64,000 nt of DNA from Albidovulum sediminicola (GCF_025751575.1 NZ_JAOWLA010000009.1:62001-126000); one strand, 5' to 3'; positions 1-8,388 are shown, counted from the first letter of the stretch. Made by a program: numbers and translations. Notes: generated by a model from the letters alone, not told the origin.

Positions 1-37
1 CTGGCTGAGGTAATTCATCGGAAACGGCCGGAAAAGC

Positions 38-66
38 TTGAAATTGACGGGCCGCTTCCCGATATT
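38..66 (+). promoter_or_regulatory. Candidate sigma-70 promoter for the Bax-inhibitor-like gene
   Basis: A TTGAAA hexamer (38-43) and a GATATT hexamer (61-66) are 17 bases apart, about 60 bases before the start codon. The rest of the first 125 bases shows no gene on either strand. Inferred from sequence pattern only. Confidence 0.35.
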
Positions 67-125
67 TCCCTGCGAGGGGTGCCTCGCGAGGGGCGCCACC
101 AAAGGAAACGCAGCAGGAGGCTTTG

Positions 126-905
126 ATGGCTGACTTCAATACGATCGGCGTAGGCCGCGCGAGAACCGGCACGCTTGCGATCGACGAAGGGCTTCGCGCC
201 CATATGAACAAGGTCTACGGCCTGATGTCCGTAGGGATGGTCCTGACGGCAGCCGCGGCCTGGGCAATCGGCGGGCTGACCGTGACGACCGACCCCGCGA
301 ACGCGGCCGCGCAGATTGGCGCGACCCGCTATCTGACCGATTTAGGCGTCACGCTTTACGCATCGCCGCTCAAATGGGTCGTGATGTTCTTGCCGCTGAT
401 CATGGTCTTCGCCTTCGGCGCGATGATCAACCGTATCTCCTCGGCGGCGGCACAGCTGTTCTTCTACACCTTCGCCGCGGCGATGGGCGTGTCGATCAGC
501 TGGATCTTTGCCGTCTACACCGGCGTTTCGGTCGTGCAGACCTTCCTGATCACCGCGATCGCCTTCGCGGGCCTCTCGCTTTGGGGCTACACGACGAAGA
601 AGGACATCTCGGGCTGGGGTTCGTTCCTGATCATGGGCGTGATCGGCCTTCTGGTCGCCTCGATCGTGAACATCTTCCTCGCCTCTTCGGCGATGCAGTT
701 CGCGATCTCGGCCCTTGGCCTTCTGATCTTCGCGGGCCTGACCGCCTACGACACGCAGAAGATCAAGAACACCTACATCGCCCACGCCCATCACGGCGAC
801 AGCGAATGGCTGGCGAAGTCGGCGATCATGGGGGCGCTGAACCTCTATCTCGACTTCATCAACATGTTCATGTTCCTCCTGCAGTTCCTCGGCAATCGCG
901 AGTGA
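126..905 (+). CDS. Bax inhibitor-1/YccA family membrane protein
   Basis: An inner-membrane protein of the Bax inhibitor-1 (TMBIM/YccA) family, about 259 residues. The sequence shows seven hydrophobic segments after a short polar N-terminus and the family's typical C-terminal run, with YDTQKIK followed by a final membrane helix. Family members act as cation or calcium leak channels, or modulate membrane proteases such as FtsH; which role applies here cannot be told. The ATG at 126 is chosen over the TTG one codon earlier because an AGGAGG ribosome binding site ends at 120. A strong hairpin terminator follows the stop, so the gene is probably transcribed alone. Confidence 0.93.
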   Translation: MADFNTIGVGRARTGTLAIDEGLRAHMNKVYGLMSVGMVLTAAAAWAIGGLTVTTDPANAAAQIGATRYLTDLGVTLYASPLKWVVMFLPLIMVFAFGAMINRISSAAAQLFFYTFAAAMGVSISWIFAVYTGVSVVQTFLITAIAFAGLSLWGYTTKKDISGWGSFLIMGVIGLLVASIVNIFLASSAMQFAISALGLLIFAGLTAYDTQKIKNTYIAHAHHGDSEWLAKSAIMGALNLYLDFINMFMFLLQFLGNRE

Positions 906-926
906 TCTGAGGTTTCGGAAATGTCG

Positions 927-954
927 AAGGGCCGGGGATTTCCCCGGCCCTTTT
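927..954 (+). terminator. Rho-independent terminator after the Bax-inhibitor-like gene
   Basis: A 12-base arm (927-938) is perfectly complementary to 941-952 around a two-base TT centre, and is followed by a short T run. It starts 21 bases after the stop codon. Confidence 0.8.
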
Positions 955-985
955 CGTTTGTACGCCCGGCGCGCGGGCGGCCAGG

Positions 986-1014
986 CAAAGAAAAAGCCGC
1001 GCTTGCGGCGCGGC
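986..1014 (-). terminator. Rho-independent terminator of rpmG
   Basis: On the minus strand a GCCGCGC/GCGCGGC stem (1008-1014 with 996-1002) is followed by a run of T residues (986-995). It lies 28 bases downstream of the rpmG stop. Confidence 0.75.
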
Positions 1015-1042
1015 CCTTGGACGTCCTACGGGACGGCAGATC

Positions 1043-1210
1043 TTACTTGATCTTGCCTTCCTTGTATTCGACATGCTCACGCTTGACCGGGTCGTACTTA
1101 CGCACAACCATCTTTTCGGTCATGGTGCGGGCATTCTTCTTGGTCACATAGAAGTGCCCGGTGCCCGCCGTCGAGTTCAGACGGATCTTGATCGTCGTCG
1201 GCTTCGCCAT
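1043..1210 (-). CDS. rpmG: 50S ribosomal protein L33
   Basis: The 55-residue ribosomal protein L33 of the large subunit, full length for the alphaproteobacterial type. It begins [11 protein letters not shown] and carries the family segment [11 protein letters not shown]. It has none of the zinc-binding Cys pairs seen in C+ L33 paralogs, so it is the zinc-independent form. The ATG at 1210 follows a GGAG ribosome binding site nine bases upstream. The gene has its own promoter-like hexamers upstream and its own terminator downstream. The same frame stays open much further upstream, but only this segment is the protein. Confidence 0.95.
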   Translation of the reverse strand: MAKPTTIKIRLNSTAGTGHFYVTKKNARTMTEKMVVRKYDPVKREHVEYKEGKIK

Positions 1211-1272
1211 TGTCGTTCTCCTGCTTCGGACATCGCCCGAACGGCGCAGCCCGCAAATCTCTTGAAGCCCGC

Positions 1273-1300
1273 CTTTTACGGATGGCGGCGGCAGAGTCAA
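1273..1300 (-). promoter_or_regulatory. Candidate sigma-70 promoter of rpmG
   Basis: On the minus strand TTGACT (1300-1295) and TAAAAG (1278-1273) are separated by 16 bases and sit about 60 bases before the rpmG start. Pattern evidence only. Confidence 0.45.
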
Positions 1301-1371
1301 CAGACAAAGCGCGGGAAAGGCGACGCTTTGAAGGCTACCGTTGCCGCCCTCCTTAACCGAAGGGCAGAAAT

Positions 1372-1770
1372 GCGCGGAGAACCTGTAAGCCGGATTCTGT
1401 CCAAGGGGCGAACCCCTCTGGATGACCATTCCTCTCGGCCCGCCGTTACCGACGCGCTCAAGCTGCCAACCCGGGCCTCTCGGGCTGAAGCGTCCCTGCG
1501 GGCGGTCTCCGTTGCCGGACCGGCCCCCGCGCGAGGCCCCTATTTGGCATTGCTCCCGGTGGGGCTTGCCGTGCCGTCCCTGTTGCCAGGTCCGCGGTGG
1601 GCTCTTACCCCACCGTTTCACCCTTACCCGCGCGGACGCGGGCGGTTTCATCTCTGTGGCGCTTTCCCTCGGGTTTCCCCGGCCGGGCGTTACCCGGCAC
1701 CGTTGCCTCATGGAGTCCGGACTTTCCTCGCGGGACTCGCGCCCCCCGCGGTCATCCGGTCCTCCGCGCG
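1372..1770 (-). ncRNA. rnpB: RNase P RNA component (class A)
   Basis: The catalytic RNA of ribonuclease P, which removes 5' leaders from precursor tRNAs. The minus strand carries the universally conserved 5' block GAGGAAAGTCCGGACTCC (about 1718-1735) and the 3' block ACAGAATCCGGCTTACAGG (about 1382-1400). The two ends pair as helix P1: GCGCGGAG near 1769 with CTCCGCGC near 1372. This fixes a length near 400 nt, typical for the class A RNA. Ends are accurate to a few bases. It lies immediately downstream of the amidase stop codon on the same strand, and its promoter hexamers overlap that gene's 3' end. Confidence 0.95.
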
Positions 1771-1775
1771 AGGCT

Positions 1776-1804
1776 CAGTTAGGCGCGCGTGCGCCCGCCG
1801 TCAA
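1776..1804 (-). promoter_or_regulatory. Candidate rnpB promoter inside the amidase 3' end
   Basis: On the minus strand TTGACG (1804-1799), a 17-base spacer and TAACTG (1781-1776) place a start about six or seven bases downstream, at the RNase P RNA 5' end predicted from helix P1. The -10 hexamer contains the amidase stop codon. The -10 match is weak, but position and spacing agree. Confidence 0.5.
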
Positions 1805-2447
1805 CGGGAAAGCGCGCGGCAAGGTCCGCCATCATCGCGCGGTCCTCTGGCGCCTCCGGGCCGCTGGCCCGGGGGCGGAAGCGCAGGCGGAAGGCAGCAA
1901 GCAGCGCTTCGGGCGCCAGATCGGGATAACCGAAGCCACGGGCCGAGGTCGCGAAGTCCGCCGTGTCGTCGCCCGCCCCCGGCCAGACCGACAGGCCCTG
2001 AAGCGCCAGCCGCCGCCAGTCGAAGCGCGGCCCCGGGTCGCCCTTGCGGTCGGGCGCCATGTCGGAATGGCCGATCACCCGCTCCGCCGGGATCGACCAG
2101 CGCGCCATGACGGCGGCCAGAAGCCGCTCCAGCGCCGCCATCTGCGGCTCCGGGAAGGGGGTGTCGCCGGGGTTCGCAAGCTCGATCCCGATCGAGCGGG
2201 AGTTCACGTCCCTCACCGCGCCCCAAGCGCCCGCGCCCGCGTGCCAGGCGCGGCAAGCCTCCTCCACCAGTTGCTCGACCGCGCCGTCCTCGGCGATCAG
2301 CCAGTGGGCTGAGACCTCGGCCTCCGGGTCGCAGAGCCGCGCACGCGCCTCCTCGACCGTCGGCATGGCGGTGTAGTGGATCACGACAAGGTCGGGCCGC
2401 GCCCCCCCGCGGCGTTCGCCGTAGTTCGGAGAGGGCAGGCCCGGCAC
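1779..2447 (-). CDS. N-acetylmuramoyl-L-alanine amidase, AmpD/AmiD family
   Basis: A zinc amidase of the Amidase_2 fold that cleaves the bond between N-acetylmuramic acid and L-alanine in peptidoglycan fragments; 222 residues. Visible features are the zinc ligands H24 (VVIHYTAM), H127 and D137 (GHSDMAPDRKGDPG), plus the conserved Glu in GIELANPGD. There is no signal peptide, so a cytoplasmic AmpD-like recycling role is more likely than a periplasmic one. The GTG start at 2447 lies two bases after the stop of the upstream excalibur lipoprotein gene, suggesting cotranscription. The ribosome binding site is weak. The last codons double as the rnpB promoter. Confidence 0.9.
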   Translation of the reverse strand: MPGLPSPNYGERRGGARPDLVVIHYTAMPTVEEARARLCDPEAEVSAHWLIAEDGAVEQLVEEACRAWHAGAGAWGAVRDVNSRSIGIELANPGDTPFPEPQMAALERLLAAVMARWSIPAERVIGHSDMAPDRKGDPGPRFDWRRLALQGLSVWPGAGDDTADFATSARGFGYPDLAPEALLAAFRLRFRPRASGPEAPEDRAMMADLAARFPVDGGRTRA

Positions 2448-2449
2448 CG

Positions 2450-3007
2450 TTACCCGTGCACCTTCTGGAACGGCCGCGGGTCCCAGGTGCAGGCAAAGCC
2501 GTCGCCATCGGGATCAAGGTTCTTGCGGTCCTTTTCCGGCCCGCCCGCCTTCAGGAAGGCGATCTGCGCATCCTCGGGCGACTGGTAGCGCGCGCAGGCG
2601 CGTTCGTGGTTCGATAGCGTCAGCCCGCCGCGCTTGTAGTAGGGCTGCCCCAGACGGCTCGGCGCATTCAACGCGTAGGAGATGAGGTTCGGCGCCGAGG
2701 TGGTCGTGCGCTCCGGCAAGGCCGTGGGCGCGACCTGCTGGTATTGCGAGCGGTTGGCGGCGATACGCTGCTTGTCGCTCTCGATCGTCTCGCGCGAGGC
2801 GACGGCGCCGAAGTCTTGCTCGTCAGAGATGCCGACATGGCCCGCCTCGGGCGCGGCGGCCTCGGCAACGGCCACGTCGGTTGCGCTGGCGCCGGGCTCC
2901 GCGCCAGCCTGATAGTTACGCTGGTAGTCAGCGTAACTGTCATTGGCACCGGGCGATACGCAGGCGCCAAGCGCTGCAACGGCGACGAGGGCAAAGGGTA
3001 GGCGCAT
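2450..3007 (-). CDS. Excalibur-domain lipoprotein
   Basis: A 185-residue envelope lipoprotein. The N-terminus MRLPFALVAVAALGAC is a signal peptide with an LGAC lipobox. The middle is Ala/Glu-rich and probably disordered. The C-terminus holds an excalibur calcium-binding motif, DPDGDGFACTWDP, preceded by a paired Cys in HERACARY. Excalibur domains bind calcium and often sit on extracellular or surface proteins; the exact role is unknown. The ATG at 3007 is preferred to upstream starts because it directly precedes the signal peptide and follows AGGAAG. The next gene, the amidase, starts two bases after the stop, which suggests a shared cell-wall context. Confidence 0.85.
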   Translation of the reverse strand: MRLPFALVAVAALGACVSPGANDSYADYQRNYQAGAEPGASATDVAVAEAAAPEAGHVGISDEQDFGAVASRETIESDKQRIAANRSQYQQVAPTALPERTTTSAPNLISYALNAPSRLGQPYYKRGGLTLSNHERACARYQSPEDAQIAFLKAGGPEKDRKNLDPDGDGFACTWDPRPFQKVHG

Positions 3008-3039
3008 TTTCTTCCTCGAAAACGTGGTTCGAAGCGCGA

Positions 3040-4527
3040 TTACCACCATTTCTTCGGCTTGGAAACAAAGCCCGCGGCCTGTTCCAGCACATAGGCGTGA
3101 TTCAGCAGATCGCCCTCTTCCCAGGGTCGGCCGATCAGTTGCAGGCCCAGCGGCAACCCTTGGGCGTTCAACCCGACCGGAACGGCCACGCCCGGCAGGC
3201 CAGCCAAGTTCAGCGTCACGGTGAAGACGTCGTTGAGGTACATCGCCACCGGGTCACTGTCGCCCACCTCGCCCAGCCCGAAGGCGGCGGAGGGCGAGAT
3301 CGGCGCCAGGATCGCGTCGATCCCGTCGGCGAAGGCATTCTCGAAATCGCGCTTGATCAGCGCGCGCACCTTGCGGGCACGGTTGTAATAGGCGTCGTAG
3401 AACCCGGCCGAAAGGACATAGGTCCCGATCATCACGCGGCGCTGGACCTCGTGGCCGAAGCCCTCGGCGCGGGTCTTCTCATACATCTCGGTGATGCCGT
3501 CGCCCTGGCCGAGCTTGGCGCGGTGGCCATAACGCACCCCGTCATAGCGCGCGAGGTTCGAGGACGCCTCGGCCGGGGCCACGACGTAATAGGCGGGCAG
3601 CGCGTATTTCGTGTGCGGAAGCGAGATGTCGACGATCTCGGCGCCCGCGTCCTTCAGCATCGCGGTGCCCTGGTCCCAGATCGCCGCGATTTCAGCGGGA
3701 AGGCCCTCGATCCGGTATTCGCGCGGAATGCCGATCTTCTTGCCGCGGATGTCGCCGGTCAGCATAGCCTCGAAATCCGGGACCGGAATATCGGCGCTGG
3801 TCGAATCCTTGGGGTCGTGGCCCGCCATCGCGCCCAGCATGATCGCCGCGTCGCGCACCGATTTCGTCATCGGCCCCGCCTGGTCGAGCGAGGAGGCATA
3901 GGCGATCACGCCCCAGCGCGAGCAGCGCCCATAGGTCGGCTTGATCCCCACGGTACCGGTGAAGGCCGCGGGCTGGCGGATCGAGCCGCCGGTGTCGGTG
4001 CCGGTCGCCGCCAGGCACAGGTCCGCCGCGACCGCCGCCGCCGATCCGCCCGAGGACCCGCCCGGGGTCAGCGCCGTGTCGTCGCCGCTCCGACGCCAGG
4101 GGTTCACTGCGCGCCCGTAGCAGGAATGTTCGTTGGACGAGCCCATGGCGAACTCGTCCATGTTGAGCTTGCCCAGCATCACCGCGCCGGCATCGGCCAG
4201 TTGCTGCGTGACGGTGGATTCGTATTCGGGCCGGAACCCCTTCAGCACGTTCGAGGCCGCCTGCGACAGCACGCCCTTGGTGCAGTAGACATCCTTGATC
4301 CCCACCGGGATGCCACACATGGCGGGCACCTCACCGGCTGCGATGCGCGCGTCCGCCGCCCGTGCGCGCTCCAGCGCGATGTCGGGGGTCTTGTGGACGA
4401 AGGCGTTCAGCGGATCGGAGGCGTCGATCGCGGTCAGGCAGGCCATCGTCAGGTCGACAGCGGTCGTCTCGCCCTTGCGCAGAAGGTCGCGGGCCTCGGC
4501 AATCGTCAGTTCGTTCAGCATCGTCAT
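3040..4527 (-). CDS. gatA: Aspartyl/glutamyl-tRNA amidotransferase subunit A
   Basis: The amidase subunit of the GatCAB complex, which hydrolyses glutamine and passes ammonia to GatB to convert misacylated Glu-tRNA(Gln) or Asp-tRNA(Asn) to the correct amide; 495 residues, usual length. The amidase-signature triad is present: K78 in [10 protein letters not shown]158 in PGGSSGGS and the nucleophile S182 in [10 protein letters not shown]. The start overlaps the gatC stop as ATGA, so the two are translationally coupled. gatB is not in the window. Alphaproteobacteria generally rely on this indirect route. Confidence 0.97.
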   Translation of the reverse strand: MTMLNELTIAEARDLLRKGETTAVDLTMACLTAIDASDPLNAFVHKTPDIALERARAADARIAAGEVPAMCGIPVGIKDVYCTKGVLSQAASNVLKGFRPEYESTVTQQLADAGAVMLGKLNMDEFAMGSSNEHSCYGRAVNPWRRSGDDTALTPGGSSGGSAAAVAADLCLAATGTDTGGSIRQPAAFTGTVGIKPTYGRCSRWGVIAYASSLDQAGPMTKSVRDAAIMLGAMAGHDPKDSTSADIPVPDFEAMLTGDIRGKKIGIPREYRIEGLPAEIAAIWDQGTAMLKDAGAEIVDISLPHTKYALPAYYVVAPAEASSNLARYDGVRYGHRAKLGQGDGITEMYEKTRAEGFGHEVQRRVMIGTYVLSAGFYDAYYNRARKVRALIKRDFENAFADGIDAILAPISPSAAFGLGEVGDSDPVAMYLNDVFTVTLNLAGLPGVAVPVGLNAQGLPLGLQLIGRPWEEGDLLNHAYVLEQAAGFVSKPKKWW

Positions 4528-4811
4528 TCCACCACCTTGGGCACCGCAAAGAAGCCTTCGCGCGCATCGGGCGCGTTCGCGAGTATCCGTTCGGGCATGC
4601 CGCCTTCGGTCACCACGTCCTCGCGCCGCTTCAGGCGCATCGGCGTGACCGAGGTCATGGGCTCCACGCCGTCCACATCGACCTCGTTCAGCTCTTCCAT
4701 GAAGTTCAGAACCGCGCTCAGCTCACCGGCGAGCGCCGGTAGATCCTCTTCCTTCACGGCGATCCGCGCCAGATGCGCTACCTTCCGCGCGGTGTCGATG
4801 TCGATGGACAT
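4524..4811 (-). CDS. gatC: Aspartyl/glutamyl-tRNA amidotransferase subunit C
   Basis: The small 95-residue subunit that wraps around GatA and stabilises the GatCAB complex. It has the typical opening [19 protein letters not shown], followed by the [15 protein letters not shown] block that contacts GatA. It is the first gene of a gatC-gatA pair with a four-base overlap. A modest AGAGG ribosome binding site precedes the ATG. No promoter is obvious in the short divergent spacer towards the acyltransferase gene. Confidence 0.96.
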   Translation of the reverse strand: MSIDIDTARKVAHLARIAVKEEDLPALAGELSAVLNFMEELNEVDVDGVEPMTSVTPMRLKRREDVVTEGGMPERILANAPDAREGFFAVPKVVE

Positions 4812-4994
4812 GGGGGCACCTCTTTTCCTGCGTCCTGCCCCGCCCCTTTAGCCGCGCGCCCGCCGCGCTGCAAGCGACCCACCACAAGAGTGGGGTCCGA
4901 TGCCCGCCACCGGCGTACCGGCCATGCATTTCCAATCGAGTCGATTGCGGTACCATTCGGGATGGGAACGCGAGCCCAAGGAGGGGATTTTGGT

Positions 4995-6032
4995 GTGAGA
5001 AGCAGACTGGACGGAATACAGGCCCTTCGCGGCATCGCGGCGCTGCTGGTCGCTGGCTTCCACCTCGCTGTCGCCTCGAGGGACCAAGGATTCGATCCGG
5101 GACTGTTCACAGCCTTTCTCCACGGCGAAATCGGTGTCGATATATTCTTTGTTATCAGTGGCTTCATTATCTATCACGCGGCTGCGCCCAAGGCCGGACA
5201 GGGGGCAAAGAAATTCCTCCTGGCGCGATTCTGGCGGATCTTTCCGCCCTATTGGGCCATTCTGAGCCTCTACATCGCCGCGCGTGTCGTATTGGCTCTG
5301 GGTTCGGGCGGCTTAGGCCGAATCCCCGAGGGGCAACAGGTCGTCATTTCCGCGCTCTTGTTGCCGCTTCCGGGGCAAATCGTTCCGATTGCGTGGACAT
5401 TGTCGATCGAGATCGTCTTCTATGCGATTTTCGCCGCGACATTCTTCAAGTTCGGCCCCCGGGCCCTCGTTGGCTCCTTGCTTGTCTGGGTCGGTGTCAG
5501 CCAGTACTACACCCTTAGCGCGACTGAACCGCAGCAATGGCTCAATGTTGTGTTGTATTCCGGAAATGCCGAGTTCCTTTACGGCGTTGCTATCGCCATT
5601 GCCCATCGTCGAGGGCGACTACCACTTGCAGGCCCGGCGCTCGCGCTTGGTCTGGCGTTGAGTATCGCGCTGCTGGCTGGCTGGCTGCCTTTCAGTTTCC
5701 CCTCTCGGGAAATCGCCGCGGGACTCCCCTCTGCACTTCTGGTGTATGGGGCAGTCGGGGTTCGCTTCAGGACCCCAAGGGCATTCCAGGTTCTCGGTGA
5801 CGCATCCTACCTTCTCTACCTGGTCCACATCCTTGTCTACTCAGTCACCAGCAGGGTCTTCGAGGCGATCCTTGGCACCTACGCTTACACTTCACCCGCG
5901 ATCATGCTGGCGATGCTTGCGGTCTCGGTGACGGTTTCGATCGCGCTCGACCAGTTCGGAGAAATACCTTACCAGCGATGGTACAAGCGCCGGTCCGCGG
6001 CCGCGCGCGGCGATATCACGGCCAAAATCTGA
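4995..6032 (+). CDS. Acyltransferase family 3 membrane protein (OafA-like)
   Basis: A 345-residue integral membrane acyltransferase of the Acyltransferase_3 family, members of which O-acylate LPS, exopolysaccharide or other surface glycans. The N-terminal family signature is clear: LDGIQALRGIAALLVAGFH with its His, then VDIFFVISGFIIYHA. About ten membrane helices follow, and a basic tail ends the protein. The GTG start at 4995 is chosen because AAGGAGG lies ten bases upstream; the ATG at 4962 lacks such a site. Base use is more AT-rich than in the neighbours (many att, ttt and tca codons), which hints at later acquisition. The acceptor substrate is unknown. Confidence 0.88.
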   Translation: MRSRLDGIQALRGIAALLVAGFHLAVASRDQGFDPGLFTAFLHGEIGVDIFFVISGFIIYHAAAPKAGQGAKKFLLARFWRIFPPYWAILSLYIAARVVLALGSGGLGRIPEGQQVVISALLLPLPGQIVPIAWTLSIEIVFYAIFAATFFKFGPRALVGSLLVWVGVSQYYTLSATEPQQWLNVVLYSGNAEFLYGVAIAIAHRRGRLPLAGPALALGLALSIALLAGWLPFSFPSREIAAGLPSALLVYGAVGVRFRTPRAFQVLGDASYLLYLVHILVYSVTSRVFEAILGTYAYTSPAIMLAMLAVSVTVSIALDQFGEIPYQRWYKRRSAAARGDITAKI

Positions 6033-6112
6033 GCCAGCGGCCCTCGCGGAACGTTGCGCAGTGGGACCGGCGCCCCTAGCCTTGAACCAAGCCGCAGGCA
6101 AAGGAGGAGTGA

Positions 6113-6805
6113 ATGAAGATCACATGGCTTGGCCATTCCGGCTTCCGCATCGAAATCGAAGGGGCGGTGATCCTCATTGACCCCTGGCTGACCGGCAACC
6201 CGATGTTCCCGGCCGAAAAACGCGCGGCGGCCATCGAGGGCGCCACCCATGTGCTGATCACCCACGGCCACGGCGACCACACCGCCGACGCGGTCGCGAT
6301 CGCGCAGGAACTGTCGATCCCGGTCGTCGGCATCTACGACCTGATGAGTTGGTGGGAAGGCAAGCACGGCATCGCGACCATCGGCTTCAACAAGGGGGGC
6401 ACCGCCGAGCTGAACGGCGCGAGGGTGACAATGGTCAACGCCTGCCACTCCTCCTCGGTCGGCGGGGCGGATGGCCCGGTCTATGCCGGTCACGAATCCG
6501 GCTACATGATCGCGGGCGAGGGTCGCACGATCTACGTCAGCGGCGACACCGACATCATGGCCGACATGGGCTGGATGGGCGACTACCACCGGCCCGATAT
6601 CGGCATCCTGTGCGCAGGCGGCTTCTACACCATGGACATGAAGGCCGCCGCCTACGCGGCCGGGAAGTTCTTCAATTTCAAGACCGTGATCCCCTGCCAT
6701 TACCGCACCTTCCCCGCGCTCGAACAGAATGCGCAGGTGCTCAAAGAGGGGCTCCCGGGCGTCGATGTGATCGAGCCCGAGGTGCTGGTGCCAATCACGC
6801 TATGA
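6113..6805 (+). CDS. UPF0173 metal-dependent hydrolase
   Basis: A 230-residue cytoplasmic protein of the metallo-beta-lactamase superfamily, UPF0173/YtkL branch. The metal-binding motif HGHGDH (H51, H53, D55, H56) is intact, with further conserved histidines in NACHSSS, VSGDTD and PCHYRTFP. The substrate of this branch is unknown. The ATG at 6113 follows AAGGAGGAG with normal spacing. The gene stands alone, with a GC-rich hairpin directly after the stop. Confidence 0.92.
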   Translation: MKITWLGHSGFRIEIEGAVILIDPWLTGNPMFPAEKRAAAIEGATHVLITHGHGDHTADAVAIAQELSIPVVGIYDLMSWWEGKHGIATIGFNKGGTAELNGARVTMVNACHSSSVGGADGPVYAGHESGYMIAGEGRTIYVSGDTDIMADMGWMGDYHRPDIGILCAGGFYTMDMKAAAYAAGKFFNFKTVIPCHYRTFPALEQNAQVLKEGLPGVDVIEPEVLVPITL

Positions 6806-6814
6806 ACGACGACC

Positions 6815-6840
6815 GCGGCGGGGGCGCTCTGCCCCGCCGC
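6815..6840. terminator. GC-rich hairpin between convergent genes
   Basis: Nine bases (6815-6823) pair perfectly with 6832-6840. There is no T run on either strand, so it is either a weak bidirectional terminator or an RNA-stabilising hairpin. It lies between the UPF0173 stop and the stop of the convergent small gene. Confidence 0.4.
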
Positions 6841-6853
6841 GACCATCGCCCGG

Positions 6854-7084
6854 TCACAGCCTCAGATCCCAGGGGCGCGGCCGTGGCGGGTCCCAGTTCA
6901 ACCCGACGTCACGGCGCAGCCGCGGCGGCAGGTCGTCCACGGTGATCACGCGCGGCCGCCGCAGGTGGCGGAAGAGCGCGACGGCCAGCGCGGCAGTGAC
7001 CCGCACGGGCCCGTGACGCTCCAGCAGCGTGCCGAGGTCTGCGGCGGGAAAGTGACGCCGCTCGGGTTCGAGGTCGAGAATCAT
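6854..7084 (-). CDS. Small protein of unknown function, DUF1127-like motif
   Basis: A 76-residue basic protein of unknown function. It has a hydrophobic stretch (about residues 29-40), then an Arg-rich segment and LPPRLRRDVGL, which resembles the core of DUF1127-type small proteins. The ribosome binding site AAGGAGA sits six bases before the ATG, supporting real translation. It has no clear partner: the next gene upstream on the strand is a very short ORF at 7241-7330. I recognise the type from rhodobacters but cannot name a function. Confidence 0.6.
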   Translation of the reverse strand: MILDLEPERRHFPAADLGTLLERHGPVRVTAALAVALFRHLRRPRVITVDDLPPRLRRDVGLNWDPPRPRPWDLRL

Positions 7085-7462
7085 AGCGGTCTCCTTCGCC
7101 GTTGCCCGGGTGGGGAACGGCCCTTGGGTGGGGATGGGAACCGGGTACGAACGAAGGGCGCAGGCCCGGCGTGCGTCACACGGTCATCTGGTTTGGGGGG
7201 GCGGGGGGACCCGGCCATCAATGGCCGGAGCGGTCCAGTCTCAGCAGGGAGTCGTGCCGAAGCCGGTAGTGGCGGACAGTCGTCGGATTCCCGCACGCTG
7301 GCGCAGTACGTTAAGATATGCCGTCATCATGCGCCCTCCTGTCCTTGAGTTGCGGGATGACGCCATATTGTCCGAATGCGCGCCCATACAAAGCGCGGAA
7401 TTGTACCGCCCGCGGATTGCCGATTGTATGTGCCACCTGCGACACAATGGCACAGCAACCGC
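7085..7462. other. Mostly non-coding spacer with one very short ORF
   Basis: A 378-base spacer between the 76-residue gene and the sulfotransferase. It is locally more AT-rich than its surroundings around 7310-7450 and holds a long G run near 7194-7216. Apart from the 29-codon ORF described separately, no frame looks coding. Two TACAAT-like hexamers lie on the minus strand near 7401 and 7425, but no convincing -35 partner goes with them. Confidence 0.5.
7241..7330 (-). CDS. Possible 29-residue small protein
   Basis: A short open frame beginning with two ATG codons, MMTAYLNVLRQ, and ending TTPC. It is supported mainly by an AGGAGG ribosome binding site four bases before the first ATG (seven before the second), one of the best sites in this part of the window. 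The predicted peptide has a short basic amphipathic N-terminal helix and ends in Cys. It lies upstream of, and on the same strand as, the 76-residue gene. I do not recognise it; it could be a leader peptide or a false ORF. Confidence 0.35.
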   Translation of the reverse strand: MMTAYLNVLRQRAGIRRLSATTGFGTTPC

Positions 7463-8344
7463 TCAGGACGCGGAGCCCCATTCCAGCCAGCGCAGATCCT
7501 CTTCCGGCAAAAGCTCCCGCACACGCCGGTCGTAGCGGGCGACCTGCTCCGGCGACAGCCGCCCTTCCCACTTGTTGTTCGTCCCGCTGGCGAAGAACGA
7601 GACCGCTTCATCCAACGTATCGCCGGGCGCCTGCACAATCTCTCGGGCGTTCCGCTTCATCGTATCGAAGCGCGCGCCTTCGACGATCGCATCGACCAGC
7701 GCGTCGGGATGCCGATAGCCAAGGATCTCCGCGATGCGCAGGACCTGCCCCCTGAGGTCGCGCTTCAGGTCGGCATAGTGCAGCAAGTGGACATTGGGCA
7801 GATGCGCCCACCGCCGGAAGGAGCGGTAATGATAGACGACGGAATCGAGCGTCATGTCGTCATTCCCGCCGTCCCTGGACCGATCGTCGAGATACATGCG
7901 AAACCCTTCGGAAACATCGTCGGGGAAGCGGTCGTTGATCAGATCGACATTCATCGAGAGCGCGAACCGCCGCATGGAGAAATGAACGTCCAGCGGATGG
8001 CGGTAGACCGCGAAATAGGTGCAGGCGGGATCATAGGCGATACCGTCGAAGGGCGTGTGGGACTTGATGCAACGCCGGTGGTCCTGGGCGGAAAGCGTGG
8101 CCGCGCGCGCCACCGTGTCGCGAAACCCGCAGTCGAGCCAAGGGGAGATCTGGTCCAGCACCTTGTCCATGCCGGGCCGCCCGTGGATCAGCATCAGCAC
8201 GATGGCCTGGGTCCAGGTCGTTCCCGATTTGGGTGGCGTCACGACGAACACGTCGTCGTCGCGCAGCGCAAAGCTGTCCCAGATCGTGGAATCGGTCAGC
8301 CGGCCCCGATAGACCTTGCTGCGCGTCGGCACTGGCTGCGTCAT
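7463..8344 (-). CDS. Sulfotransferase domain protein
   Basis: A cytosolic-type sulfotransferase of 293 residues that would transfer a sulfo group from PAPS to a small acceptor. The 5'-phosphosulfate loop PPKSGTTW (37-44), a candidate catalytic His in KSHTPFDGI (H96), the 3'-phosphate site YRHPLDVHFS (R115, S123) and a C-terminal GTNNKWEG segment in the place of the usual GxxGDW motif are all visible. No signal peptide is present. The ATG follows a GGGGGGAG site. It starts 44 bases after the tadA stop on the same strand, but a functional link is not expected. The acceptor cannot be inferred. Confidence 0.9.
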   Translation of the reverse strand: MTQPVPTRSKVYRGRLTDSTIWDSFALRDDDVFVVTPPKSGTTWTQAIVLMLIHGRPGMDKVLDQISPWLDCGFRDTVARAATLSAQDHRRCIKSHTPFDGIAYDPACTYFAVYRHPLDVHFSMRRFALSMNVDLINDRFPDDVSEGFRMYLDDRSRDGGNDDMTLDSVVYHYRSFRRWAHLPNVHLLHYADLKRDLRGQVLRIAEILGYRHPDALVDAIVEGARFDTMKRNAREIVQAPGDTLDEAVSFFASGTNNKWEGRLSPEQVARYDRRVRELLPEEDLRWLEWGSAS

Positions 8345-8388
8345 CTCCCCCCCTTGGCGATCAAGCGCCGCAGTGACGCCGGGCGCGG

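Noticed and set aside
1211-1711. N-terminal extension of the rpmG frame
   Set aside because: The frame remains open upstream by chance and crosses RNase P RNA; L33 starts at 1210 with its own ribosome binding site.
2881-4851. Long open frame on the plus strand opposite gatA and gatC
   Set aside because: Shadow of GC-rich codon bias; no ribosome binding site or recognisable domain, and the opposite strand holds a complete gatA with its catalytic residues.
7194-7216. Long G-rich run as a G-quadruplex regulator
   Set aside because: A single run with irregular tracts; no further evidence for regulation.
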